Shown piece after piece: positions 37,767-51,000 of a stretch of 64,000 nucleotides of DNA; position 1 is the stretch's first letter, and each line of letters begins with the position of its first letter. Made by a program: the position numbers and the translations under genes. The notes beneath the pieces are model-generated. The model did not search any database, was not told the origin of the DNA, and worked only from the letters and a program-made list of their open reading frames with translations. The DNA is from Pempheris klunzingeri (lineage: Eukaryota; Chordata; Actinopteri; Acropomatiformes; Pempheridae), in contig NC_092034.1 in assembly GCF_042242105.1 (NCBI RefSeq), forward strand, positions 3,061,644 to 3,125,643. The letters are read 5' to 3'.

Positions 37767-39043
37767 ATGGAGGTAAAACTACTTTAAAAAAAAGACACCA
37801 TGGAGCAGAGGAGCAGAGGAGCTCTGAGCAGCGGCTCTTCCTCCTGCTGGATTAGTGCTGACATGAAGCCTGACAGGAGTGTTTCCTCTGTTAGCTCTGC
37901 TCTGCACACTTGTTGCTCAGACGGAGCAGAGTCCACGCAGTGATAAGTGAGCTGATGCACAAGCTGCAAATCCCACATTTCACTCTGTGCTGCTGCAGAT
38001 GAAACTTTATCGTGCAGCTTCTGGAAACTTGGATGTTTTGGATGTTGGATTAATGAGCAGCATTTGCATGAATACATACAGAACATGCTCTGTTTCCTGC
38101 TGTGGGGTTATTATTACGTTCTTTATTTCTCCCTCTCAGCCCAAAAAGAAGTTGATAAACTCAGCGGATGTCTGTGTGGACGAGGCTCTCTGCGGCCTGG
38201 TGAGGGCCAGTGGGGGCCTGTCTCTGCTGAGGGGCCACAGGGTCGTGCTCCGGTCCCATCTGGGTGACCTGAAGGGCAAAGTGGCCCTGCTGTCTGGAGG
38301 GGGGTCGGGACACGAGCCGGCACATGGAGGTACAACTTTTCCATTTACACATGAGACACAGAGCATCTTAGCTTAGTATCTTTCCCCCCTTTCACACACC
38401 CCCTCCCCTCCCTCCCCTGTGGCTTCAGGCTACCTGGGTGCAGGTATGCTGTCAGCAGCTGTGGCAGGTGGAGTGTTTGCGTCTCCGCCTCCTGCCAGCA
38501 TCCTGGCTGCCATCCTCTCCCTGCACAGTGCAGGTGAGCTACACCAGTCTTATATCTGGTCGTGCGTGTGTGTGTGTGTGATCTGGTTGACCTTCTGTGT
38601 ATTCATGTGTTCAATTAAATTAAATTGGGACTAATTGGAGCATAACAGCCGTCCTCCCTCCACAGGAGCCTCCGGAGTCCTTCTCATCGTGAAGAACTAC
38701 ACCGGGGACCGCCTCAACTTCGGCTTGGCCGCAGAGCAGGCCCGTAACCACGGCGTCACCGTTGACATGGTGATAGTCGCAGATGACTGCGCCTTCGACC
38801 AACCCAGTAAGGCCGGGAGGAGAGGCTTGTGTGGGACCATCTTCATACACAAGGTAACTCATCGTCCATTTACTGTACCTCCTTTCTCTGGAGCTCTCAA
38901 CCTCATGTCATGGTATTTCTCTACTAGTGGAGGTCACTCAGATATCAGTGTCGTGCTGCTATCTTCACATCAGGCGTGCAAACTCCATCCATTGAGGGTG
39001 ACCATGAGATACCACTGACAACTTTGAACATAAGAGCTAATAA

Positions 39044-39092
<49 letters not shown>

Positions 39093-39551
39093 TAATTCAT
39101 TCTTTTATTATTAATATATGCTCTGCACTCCACCACCTCCATAGTTTCTTTAGTTAAAGGATGTTTTCAGACTTAAATAAGGTTCATTGTTACATTTGTA
39201 CAGTAAAAAGCACCTAATTTACAACGTTTTATAGGATGTTTTTTGTTTTAGTCCAGGATTAATTTAATTTTAAAGTAGTATTACAGCAATTTAGGTTAAT
39301 TTGAGGGACTATTGAAGCCGCAGAAGCTGAGACATCCTCATTTTTACTTTCGAGTGTGGCTCAAACTCCAAAAACAGTTGTTCATGTTTCACTCTCTGTC
39401 AGGTGGCAGGGGCCTTAGCAGAAGAAGGCTCCTCACTGGACCAGATTGTTTCCAAGGTGACAGAGGTTTTGAAGGGGATCGGTGAGTCTCTTCTTCGCTC
39501 GCTGAAAGTTCGGTAGAAACACTCGGATACTTTTCAAGCTGAAGTTTTCTC

Positions 39552-39591
<40 letters not shown>

Positions 39592-42500
39592 GCAGGGACA
39601 CTGGGGGTGAGTCTGTCTCCGTGCAGCGTTCCTGGCTGCCTGCCGTCCTTTGACCTGCCGCCTGGAGACATGGAGCTGGGACTGGGTGAGGAGAAATAAA
39701 AGGGAGTGGGGACTGATCAATGAGTGTAGTTCTGATACCAGTTGGTCACATTTTTAATTTTCTGAACTAATTTTACATTCCTGAAGTAATAAAAGTCTGC
39801 AATTTACATCTAACTATGTTTATATTTATATTTAGAAGATTTCTGTCTTTTGTAGGTTAATAACACATTTTTATAGACTGTTTTTATTTTTAAATGGGGA
39901 TAGCTGAAGTATCTGATACTCTGCTGTATTAACTTGCAAACAAAGTCAGTGCTCAGTGAAATTAAATGGTGACTGGTGTTTTTAGACAGTAACTGAATAC
40001 GAATACTGCTGGTTAATGTTTGATTGATAACGTTGAAATTATCAATAGATCGCCAAAAGAAAAAGAGTTGTGGGTGAGAGTTATAGATAAGTGTGTCGTT
40101 TCTAAATGCCGTTTTCTATCTTCTTCAGGAATTCACGGTGAACCTGGAATCAAAAGGTCAAAGGTGATTCAGCCTAAACCTGTGATTTATATGACCGTGA
40201 TCGTCCCTTTCTCTGCTTTTATTTTGTCTCCAATGCATTCATTCATCCTGTTGATCAGGTGGCATCCGCGGATGAAGTGGTGAAGACCATGATAGATCAC
40301 ATGACCAACCCTGACAGCCAATCACATCTGCCTCTTACGTCAGGTCCTCTAAGATTACTGTATTATGTCTCTATTTATATTGACTTTCATGCAACATGTT
40401 TCTATTTGAACCCAGTGTGTGAGTCTTTCTTCCTTCTCTACAGGAGACAGCGTGGTTGTGTGTGTGAACAACCTCGGAGCTCTGTCTTGCCTGGAGATGG
40501 CTGTGGTTACTAGGGCGGCCATCCTCCATCTGGGTAACTATGGATACGGTTGCTCGTCTGTGTTAACGCACTGACAAGCATTTAAAGAACCCGTATTTGT
40601 AGAGCATTAGCACTACCAGCATTGAGGTCCTCTTTGACCTCTTGACCTCTGAGGATGCTGGCGGTTTCTATGGTTACAGAGAGTCGCGGTGTGGTGGTTG
40701 CCAGGGTGATGTCTGGGTCGTTTATGACATCGCTGGAGATGGCGGGAGTGTCGCTGACCCTGATGAGGGCCAACCAGGAGACGCTGAGACTGTTTGGTGA
40801 GCACACGCAGACACAAAGCACTCCCCAACCCCTATTCTTAAAGGAATAGTTCAACATTTTCGATATTATGCCGTCTTTGCTGTCTGTCTTTCCAAGACTC
40901 ATATGAGATCAATCAGTTGTGTGTCTGTGTGTTAAGTAAGGAGCTGGTGTAAGGATGTGTTTGACCTTACCTGGTTCTGTCCAAAGGTAAAAAAAAAAAA
41001 GAAATATTCCGCCAACCAACATCTATAAAACTCACTAATTAACACAACTTGTTTGTCTTTTCTGCACATAAACAGAAACATGACTAAGACAGATTTAGAG
41101 GAAGCTGCATGTCGGACCTGTACTGTAATAAATTTTGTAAAACATTGAACTATTCCTTTAACCTAAATCTAATGCTAACCATAACTCTAAAACCAAGTCT
41201 TTACCCTCAAACAGTCCTTGTGTGTCCTCACAATGTCTAAACTGTGAATGGTCCTCACAAAGATGCAAGTACAAGCACACACACACACACACACGCACTC
41301 TTGTATTTAACATCTTCTATCCCATTTAGATGCTAAGACCAGCGCCCCCGCCTGGCCAAACCTCAGCAGTGTGTGTGTAAGTGGGCGCAGCCACATCAAA
41401 GACCCTGAAGCTACGGGCACGCGGCCACAGGACGACAAACACACTGAGGGTTAGTTTTTAAAATCAAATGTTCAAATTGCTCCATACTGCCAACTTGTGG
41501 CCACCAGAGGAACTGCAGCTTCATTAAGTTCATCAGTTGATGCATGCGATCCTGCTCGTGTGTGTGTGTGTGTGTTTTCTGTTCCTACCAGGGCCACTGA
41601 GTCCTGGGATGCGTAAAACATTAGAGAAGATTTGTTCCACACTGTTGGAAAAGCAGGAAGAGCTGAACTCCCTGGACCGTGCTGCGGGGGACGGAGACTG
41701 TGGGAACACTCATGCGCAGGCTGCTCGAGGTAGGAAACACTTCAGCATCAATAACAGCTTAAGAAGATGCAAGTGGAGCCACAAAAATAAGAAAAACTGT
41801 GATTTTAAAATGCTCTTTCAGCCATTCAGGAGTGGCTCCAGGATCATGTGGTCCCTGGTTGTCCCGGGCAACTGTTATCAGTCCTCGCTGGATTGGTGCA
41901 GGAGAAGATGGGCGGCTCTTCAGGAGCGGTTGGTTTTGTGTTTATTGACAGCTTACACTAATTTTACCCACACCAACACACACACACACACACACACACA
42001 CTCATCTTCATGTGTCTTTCAGTTGTACAGTCTATTCCTGACTGCAGCAGCTGGTCATGTGACTGAAGGGCGGAGCACCCCTGCCGCCTGGGCTCGTGCG
42101 ATGCATGCTGGGACACAGGCCATGAGGAGGTCTGTGTGTGTTTATTTTTGATTTGACCACACGTCTACATGCAGCGATGTGCTCTTTAAATGCGTGTGTG
42201 GTAAAGAGTAAAGTAAAGAGTAAGATGTCAACTGTCTTTCAGGTACGGTGGTGCCGACCCTGGAGACAGAACGATGGTGAGAGGTCTTCTCTCCTTTCTG
42301 TGCTACTTTCCATGCATGTTCTCTGTTTTTAAAAAAAGTATTTCCTGAGCAAAATAATCATTAAACCCACTATGTTTTTTTTATTTTTTTAACTGGCTAT
42401 GAAACTGTCTCAGTCTAACATTTATGACCTACGTAAGCAAACAAGGCCACAAGCGTCCCCTGTCTTCTTGGAGAGGTGCTTGGTGCTGCTGGTCTGGCTG

Positions 42501-43277
42501 GACGTTAGCCAGGAGCAGCTCAGGTCTAAGCTGGGTTAGCTCAGGTCTAAGCCTAGCCCTCTTCTCCGCTTGGTCCGGCTATTCAAGGTGTGCTGCTCTT
42601 AATCCAAACCCTGCTCTTCGTTTCCCAACATGTGCTTTCTGTGTGTCGTCTTTATTCCAAGGAACACTACCGCTTCTGTCCACAGGTGTCGCCAAAGTCA
42701 TCAGAAAAAGAAAGATCCACGTAGCAGCTTTAAACAGTCACATTATGGGCGTCTTCCTTGTGACTCCTCCTATTTCTTATCGCCTCAGGGTGCAGTTAAG
42801 GGATGGAAGATCCTCCATGATGGCGGAAGGGGGGGACATCTTCTGTGTGACGGCAGGACTCAGGGAAGCACAAGTTAGCATAATGAAAATCTATATCCTA
42901 TATCAGTGTTTCTGTTTCTCCGCCTCTCTAGTTGGATGCTTTGTGTCCTGCTGTGGATGAGCTTATGAAACTAACCACAGCGCCACCTGGTGGACAGATG
43001 GCCGTGCTGCAGGCTGCGGTGCAGGTGCAGTAACTTGAGTACTTGAACTGTAAGGCTTCCCGCGGTGTGTGCTCACATATTCCCCCGAGTTGCCTTACCT
43101 GTTGCCTTCTCCTCCTAGAAAGCGGCCTCGGGGGCAGAGTCGACCCGTCATCTCACAGCGAAGGCGGGGCGAGCCAGCTACATCGCAGCCGAGCGGGTCA
43201 CGCTGCCCGACCCCGGCGCCGTGGCTGTGGCGGCCATCTTGAGAGCCGTGCTGGAGTCGCTGGACGGGCAAAAGTAA
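37767..43277 (+). CDS. tkfc: Triokinase/FMN cyclase (dihydroxyacetone kinase), 17 exons
   Basis: ATP-dependent kinase of dihydroxyacetone and glyceraldehyde (fructose catabolism) that also cleaves FAD to cyclic FMN; in mammals it also binds MDA5. Exons: 37767-37772, 38140-38329, 38429-38533, 38666-38853, 39403-39481, 39596-39685, 40129-40163, 40259-40343, 40444-40533, 40680-40796, 41330-41449, 41592-41729, 41822-41928, 42023-42129, 42243-42276, 42932-43024, 43119-43277. Phases agree throughout, giving 580 codons (human about 575). The DhaK domain (about 1-328) has [33 protein letters not shown] and the substrate-binding His in LGLGIHGEPG (about residue 222). A variable linker follows (329-368). 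The DhaL domain has [13 protein letters not shown] (about 397-410, metal and ATP binding), GGSSGALY and GDRTMLDAL. All key motifs are present, so the enzyme looks functional. Exon 1 carries only two codons; it was chosen for its ATG and clean phase with exon 2. Confidence 0.95.
39045..39091. repeat. (TA)n microsatellite in tkfc intron 4
   Basis: More than 20 TA units beginning TGTGTATATA. Confidence 0.95.
39553..39590. repeat. (GT)n microsatellite abutting the tkfc exon 6 acceptor
   Basis: About 19 GT units directly followed by TGCAG and exon 6 at 39596, leaving almost no pyrimidine tract. Confidence 0.95.
40838..41161. mobile_element. TTAA-flanked MITE in tkfc intron 10
   Basis: Begins TTAAAGGAATAGTTCAAC and ends with the inverted form GTTGAACTATTCCTTTAA, disturbed by a few changes (the right end reads ATTGAACTATTCCTTTAA). 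324 bp including TTAA at both ends. From memory this is a member of one of the most abundant perch-like fish MITE families. No coding capacity. Confidence 0.75.
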
Positions 43278-44063
43278 TTCAGCAAATAGTGTCTAAACAG
43301 ATTATTATCACCACACTAACGCCACCAGAACAACACTATTATGTGTCAATAACAAATCAGTAATGGGACTAGATATTTTTTAAGATTTTCAAACTAAACT
43401 TCGTGTCTTTACATACAGTTAATGGACAGAAACTGGGAAAATGGCTGCTTGACAGACAGAAATAGATCTTACGAGTTGATCGTATACTTTGGAATATTAT
43501 CAGTAGTGATGTAAAGTAAATTCAAGATTTTCTAAATGGTCAAAAACAAGAAGAAAAAAAACTGTGTGGTCCTTTACATTTGATTTACAGTGAGACTTAA
43601 GTAATTATTGATATTAATAGTCTAACTATTCATCCCAGTTGTGTCTGTATAGACATTTTAATAGACATCACACATAGTGTAAACAGGACAAAGTGTACCT
43701 GAGACATTCCTGCTCAAAAGCTGATTATTTGACCGGATGCCTTTTTTTTTAAAGTGAGTTTTCTAATTAAAGGAGCACTCCGACAGTTTAGAGGCTTGCA
43801 AGAGACAAATATATTAACATGACGGACAAATATTATCATTTGTTTTTACATCTCTTTTCTCTTTCATGCTCCACTGAGGACCAAATGCTGTAGATAGATT
43901 AAAAGCACTTCCTCAATACAACAGTGTTAATTCTAGCTAATAAATAACTATTATGCTGTGTGTAATATGTCCGTGTGTGTGGTTTTTACAGCGCTCTGGT
44001 CACACAATGCGATGACAAATGCTTGTGTATTCGACTCAAGAGGTCAAAGCTCAGTGAGCAGAT

Positions 44064-44106
<43 letters not shown>

Positions 44107-45877
44107 GTCGATTCTCCTCTTTCTTTCAACTCTTCTCTTCCTTTTAATTTTAATTTCTCTCTCTCTGTCAACTGCAAACCCTGCGGTAACTTCCTGACAC
44201 TCAAGTCACACAAACACGCCCACACGTTCAAAGACATTAGAAAGCAGCTGCCTCACTAACACTTGCTTTCAGTTTTGATGATACCAATGTACACAGACCA
44301 CGGCAAAGGTAACTCTTTTATTGTTGTAATGTGTGTGTTCCCTTTGATACATCATGAAAACCACCTGTTTTACTTTTGAGTGTCAGATTAGAGGTACAGA
44401 ATCCAACACTATTTAAGTTTACTCATGTTAACTTAAGAATGTGGACAACAGAAAGGGTTAATGGGGCTATTTAACATATATTACAGTGTTAAAGTTCATT
44501 AACCATCTGACAAACAGCAGGTCAAAGAGACTATGAACCTCTAATTCATAGTGTGAGATGTCATAAGTTAGTTTATCAGTGATAGAAATGTTAAAGTGCT
44601 CTTATTTGCTCTCTTTCTGAGAGGTAAATGAGAAGACTGCTACCACACTCATGTGATATGGTAAATGTGAAACTGCAGCCACTCGTGAAGGGGCAGTGAA
44701 GCGAAGGAGCTGGTTAACTGAGGCAGTTAACCTGCCGTCTATACTGAACTGAACGTGCACCACCCAGACGCAGGATTCTGGACTCACTTCTTCCTGGAAG
44801 TTCACGCGTTGCTCTTCTAGAGTCTGTCATTTGTATCTACCATCACCACTGCAGTCAGGACCAAAGCTAACGAAATCCATCCGGCACAGCAGTTTTAACA
44901 AATGTGATCTAACATTTACATTTCTGAGCTTCAGATGTGCACATAGAGGCACTTTTAAACTAAGTTGTCTGGTTAATCAGCTTTATTTGCAGACATGAAA
45001 GTGGTATTAGTGTCTTCCCAAAATGTTGAACCTTTCCTTTAATGGTGGTTCGGTTGTGGCTCCTCAAATGAGTCTGTGATGATGTGAATAAAAAAAGGAG
45101 AGGCGCCATTAAATGGAGAACATTTTTATGCTCGATAGGTGCAAAACTACAGGAAAATACAATATGAGGCCACAATCCAAAGGTGTTTAACTTGGAATAA
45201 TGTAAAACAGCCTTTTTGCTTGAAAAACAATTAAAACAATTATTTAATTATACATTTGCTGACTAAATTGCCATCCATTGACTAATTAATGAAGCACTGG
45301 TCCTGTTGTAAAAGACATAGTTTGGCTTCGATGTGCCTTAAAACTTAGATTTGGTAAATATTTCAGTGCCAGATCAGACTCTCTGTCAGTAAGTCCTTCT
45401 TCTTCCTCCATGGTTGAAGCCACAGTGCAGCTCTGTGGCCTGTTTTGGGTCATGATGGTCATTAATATCCATTTTAACACTGCTCATGTGTCACACGTAC
45501 CGTTATATATGCTGCATGTGCCCTGCATGCTTACGAGGCCATAACTTACCATGTTATTCTCCTTTATCTTTACAGTTGTTCAAACAGGAAATGGCTGCTT
45601 TCATGGTTTTATTCACCCACCTGCTAGCAAAAAAAAGAACCAAATCGAGTCCCCATTGGCCACAATGACAATATATTCACAACGCCAGGAAGCTGATGTG
45701 CTTTTGTCTCACTGCTGATCTCTTTGCTTTCTACCCGTCGTTTATATTTCTCTTTATATTCTCGCACCTGTTAACTTGACTCAAAGTATTCCTGAAGCCC
45801 ACAGTGCTGCGGCTGGTTGTCTTTGGGCTTTAGAATAAAGTCGCAAGAACAAGTTTTAGTGTTTTGATGTGTTTCAG
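43278..45877. other. Intergenic region between tkfc and the VWA gene
   Basis: 2.6 kb, AT-rich. Holds a CA tract (about 44069-44104), a MITE at 44591-45042, a possible left end of another TTAAAGGAGCACTCC-type repeat at 43767, and AATAAA signals at about 43935 and 45834. Neither signal can be assigned firmly to tkfc. A non-coding first exon of the VWA gene may lie here. Confidence 0.5.
44591..45042. mobile_element. TTAA-flanked MITE, diverged
   Basis: Left arm contains GAGAAGACTGCTACCACACT; the inverted right arm contains GAAGACACTAATACCACTTT. The right end reads CCCAAAATGTTGAACC followed by TTTCCTTTAA. These match, imperfectly, the same fish MITE family as the tkfc intron 10 copy. TTAA is present at both inferred ends (44591-44594, 45039-45042). 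Confidence 0.6.
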
Positions 45878-47461
45878 ATGGAGTTCGCCTGCAGTCATGT
45901 TGTGTGTAACTGGAGGTCTGATGGAGCAGGTGAGTTCACTCATTTCAGAGGAAATGTTATTGTCTTTGCCTCTAAAGAATCATCCAACTTAACTCAGATT
46001 TCATTTTAAAAGCTTGACAATAATCAATACTCTTGTATTTATAAAGTCTGTTTGATATTAATGTTTTTTTTTTTGTGCAGCATGTTGCATAAATTGATAT
46101 TTACTTCTTTCCTTCCTGACTTACGACCTTGATGCTATGCCAGCTAATCGTTTGGATGATCACAATTCCTTATTTTCAAAATAAGAGCGTGATGAATGAC
46201 AGTTAGAAGGATCATTTCAACCCTCTCACAGTCAGAAAGAAATTGATTTACATACAATAACAGGCTCCTGAACCCTCCTTTATTTATTATTTAGCAATAA
46301 TTAAAAAAGATGTATTATCTGTTACAATTAATCCGCATCATTTAGATTTCTAGCACCGTAAATCTGTCTTAATGAACACATTTTCCCACCATCCACAGGT
46401 TTCTTTCTTACCGAGCAGCAGTATGACAACACGGTAACGGTTAAACAGCAGGAGGGTAAGTCTGTTTCACACACGCAAACACACGGCACTCATAAAGGTC
46501 AGCGTGTCTGAGCACCTGTTTTTCTTTATATGACAGTGAAATAACAGGAAAGCATTTTAATTAGTAGCGTGTGTGTTTCTGTATGTGTGTGTGTGTGTGT
46601 TGGAGTGTGTGTGTGGGCATGCTTGCAAGTGCAGCACACACAGGCACAGTGAAGGTGCAGAGATAGCAGCTCAACAAGGGAAAGTCCACACTCAGATCAA
46701 CTTATATGTGCAAACACAAAGCTGCACTTCATTTCAGGCCACAAAATTCTCATTTGATGGTTAAAAAGGAAAAAGGATGAGGATCTATTAGCAAAAAAAT
46801 ATGATATAGTATTCATAAGTATTTTTTCCAGTAGTGTATCATCACCTAAAGTTAAGAGTCACTGTGTTGTCGTCGGTAACATGAATGCACCAGTTGAAAG
46901 GCAAAGAAGAAAGAAGAGGAAGGCTGTTTTGTGTTGTGACAAATGGAGGATCAGTCTTATCATTCAGCACAAGAAAGAGCAAAAGGGGGGCAGGAATCCT
47001 CACAGGCCACCGTAGCCTCTCCTACACACTTAGAAAGGGAGGTGTTGGGTATTCACATGTTTGCAGTCACATCACTAGAAACCACTAAATCCTCCAGACT
47101 GGTCCTTTAAATGCCCTGAATCTCTCCCACTACAGCCGCTCCACCGCTGCCTCCCCGCCGTCTCAGAAAACCTCGGCCTACTTCTCTGCCTCTCCCCCCC
47201 TCTCAGCCTCCACTGCGTCCTCCCTCCCTCCCCCCTCCTGTCCCACCCAGACGTGAGTTGTGTTTGCCCTCCCCCGCCCCCCCCTCACCCTCACTTAGTA
47301 ACTCATCAGTGTTATATTCAGTTACATATCTACTATATATATCTATCTTGGTTTCTTTGTCGTGTTCCATCAGTCGACAAGCTGGAAGGAGAAAGCGGGC
47401 TGAGAGCCAATGTCAACGTTGTCTCCCTCAGTATTGGAAAGCTGGTCGACATCAGCCGAGG

Positions 47462-47513
<52 letters not shown>

Positions 47514-48016
47514 CTGTTCCCCAGTTTTTTAATGCCTCTTTTATTCCCCCCTCCCCTCTCTAACCTCCAGCCTCAGGCATGGAGATTTTTCAGAGCCCAG
47601 TGATTTGTGGGAAATGTAGTTCCGCCTTGTCATGTCTGAGTTCATTACAAAAGAGCGTGAGTGATCCTGCAGTTTAATAGCTCCTTAGTTTTGTCCTGTA
47701 AATGATATCTGTGTCCTATTATTAAGTGTTTTTCTCATTTCAATGGAAAACAGAATGAAAAATAATGCATCTCCTCCTCCTCCTCCTCCTCCTCCTCCTC
47801 TTCCTCCTCCTCTTGTTCAGGAATGGGCATGTGAGTTCTGTGGGTGTGAAAACACCGTGAACGACAGCATGAGCAGAGTGTGTGTCGGTCAGCGCGCAGG
47901 TGTTCACAGTGATGACGTTTACCTGCCGACTGAGAGCGAAGACGACTACCAGAACTTGGAGGACACACTGGTGGTGTTCTGTGTGGACATTTCTGGCAGC
48001 ATGAGTGTCACTACGG

Positions 48017-48078
<62 letters not shown>

Positions 48079-51000
48079 GACATATTCAGATCCTTTACTT
48101 AAGCAAAAGCACAGAAAACTCCTGTATTTATTATCCAATTTAAGCAAAACACAAAAGTTCTCAGCAAAAATATCCGTTCTACACAAAATGGGCCATATTA
48201 TTATTATATATGACATTATTAGATAGTTAATAGTGATGCTCATTAACCCTTTCATGCAGAGAGGTCACTACAGTGTGCAGCTATTCAAAAGCTGTTTTCT
48301 TGTATATGCATGAGTTTTGATGGCGTAGCTGCACATCAGCCACTACAGAGAAGCTACTGCATCATGTCATACACTGACTGATACCCAGTGGGAAGCCACT
48401 GCAAGTGAAAAGAGTGAAACTAAGATGGTCGACAGACAGACAGAAACAGTTGCTCATTTTTTTCCTGTTCTATAAACAGAAACCCTTGTCGGTAAGAAAA
48501 ATATAGTGACATCAAGTAACAAATAAGGAGTCATGCAATTGCTAAAATTATGATTAATCACATGTCCACTGAATTGTACATCATGCATCAGTAGCTATAT
48601 TTCAACTACTGGACATGTAAATATATCTTTATAAAATATGGGTTGAAAAAAACAAAAGTTCAAACCTTGTTTTTAAACCTAAAGATGAATAAAAACACTG
48701 ACTGAGGTTATCATGATTCATGCATGAAAGGGTTAACTGATATCATTTTACTGTTGTCGGTGGTCAAGGTGGAAGTAACTAGTTTAGTCCAATGGTATCC
48801 AGTATTTGTGTCACAAGATAAATCTGAGGGATGTGGACATTGCTCTGTTTTTTTTTTTAAATAAAATGTACTAACTATAACTGTATATGTTTTAAAACTC
48901 CCATTTGGGTTTGAATGAACCAAAATCGAGGTAGCTACAAGAAAAGGAACCATCACATTAACACAGCAAGAGTAAATGTATAATTATGTACACATGAAGA
49001 GTGATATCAGTCTCATCATCCTCCTCCCACCATGTTTGCTCCACCTTAGGTTCCATCCAGCGGTGGATCATCAGCTCACATATCCAGACTGGAGGTGAGA
49101 CCTTCATCCGGTGGTTGTTTGGTTCCAGTAGCTGAATACACTCATGTGGAGGACATGTGGGGGTATTAAAAAAAAAAAAAAGACTGTTGCTTTGTTTTTT
49201 TTCCCCAGAGTATGCAGGACGCCCTCCAGAGGGCGCTCTCATCCCTGCTGCAGCAGTCCCCCCGCAGGAGAGTGGCACTGGTCACATTCAATGATGAGGT
49301 ACAAATAATAATAATAAGAATGTTCTCCGTTTTCAAATGAAGTCAAGTACAAGACAAGTAAAACTGGCAAAGGCCACATTTTATATTTTGAATATAATTT
49401 AATGCATCATCTAGATATGAATTGAATGAATCTATTGCTTTTCATGTGCATCATTTTTCCAAATTCTAGATATTATTTCAGACTTTTCTTCACATTTCTA
49501 GGCTTCTCTTGTGAAATACTTTACTCATTTGAGCTGAGAATCCTTTAAAAGCGTACAGTCAGAGAGGGAAAACTCTCTACTCATGTCCACATTAGGTCAT
49601 AAACTGTGATGAGTTTTTGTGTGTGTGTGAGACTGAACTAAAGGGTTTACATGGGTGGGAATGCTGTAGTTGTGGCCATTTGACAGACCTCATAAGTACT
49701 AAGATGTACAGTAGCTCCACCTGCTGTAGCCTCAGAGAGAAAGAGCTGTTTTTAAAAAGGGAGGGAACAGAGAAAAGCACCCACGGGTGTCACCGGTGTT
49801 TTACAGACTGATATGACAACACTTGAGTTTCTATGCCATGACAAAAGCAAGGCTACACTTCCTGTTTACTTTAATGGATTGAAACGCTGCGGATGTTATT
49901 TTTCTTTTTTTCTTTACGGGCAGTGACAACAGACGGTTTCTTTGAAGGGAGGAAGCTAAATGCTGCCGTGCTTAAATACCCATGATCCATTGTTTTCTCC
50001 ACAGGTTGTAATATATGGCGACGGTACAAGCACCCCTCTCACCCTCAGGGATTGGGCGTTGGTTGACTACGATCATATATGGCAGCAGGGAGCAGCTTAC
50101 AGCATCCCGCACTGTATTGCTGAGACGCACCAGAAGCTTCTACAGAGGGTCAAAGAGTAAGTTTGTGTTTTTGTTCTTCCGTTTGTGCCTTAAATCCCCT
50201 TAATTCTTAAAAACATTAATGTTTCTGCTCATCCAGTCTCAGGGAACACGGGGCCACGTGTCTCGGTCCTGCTGCGTTGGCGTCTGTTGCCATGGCATCA
50301 AGGTACCCCGGGTCAAAGGTGAGTGACTTTAAAGGAATAGTCTGGCATTTTGGCTAATTTTGAGAGTTAGGTAGGAAGAGTGATACCGCTCTGCTCTGTC
50401 CAGACTCCAGGGAACATTGTAGTTTTTCCACCACAAAAAACTGAAATACAACATGTTGTATGGCAAATATTTCTACAAACCTCTGGTCTGTAGTGACCCT
50501 GCATTTATGTAATGCAGATTAAGCCATATATTACGCACAAAAGTACTGTATATATTTGGCATTTATGAAATGTTTGCAATAATATGATGATTTATTATTA
50601 ATGTTTCTCAACAAAACCTCTTATATTTCATGTTAATATTGTGCTTCACACAGCCAACATAGACCAAACCCACGTTAGGGACAGTCACAGTTTGTGGGGA
50701 GATGTCGCTTTGACTTATGGGAAATGGAGTTCCTGCTCTTCTGTGTCGTGCAGGTCATTTTGTGTACCGACGGCAGAGCCAACATCGGACTGGGTGAGAT
50801 GGAGCAAAGTCCCTCTCTGCCCTCCTCCCCCCTTACTCCTTATTTCTACAGACAGCTGGCTCTGCAGGCTGTAGGGAGTGGGTGAGGACACACACACACA
50901 CACACATATGTACGCTCACAGTTGTATGATGAACAGAATTTATCGCTGTATGTATACCTACACTTAATGTCCTTGTGTGCACGTTACTTTTCAGAGTAGT

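Noticed and set aside
41537..42151. 204-codon frame over tkfc exons 12-14
   Set aside because: Reads through introns and a CA repeat; only the exon 12 part is in the right frame. Replaced by the spliced model.
42424..42960. 178-codon plus-strand frame inside tkfc intron 15
   Set aside because: No similarity to the enzyme and not needed: exons 15 and 16 join in phase as GDRTM-LDAL. Treated as chance.
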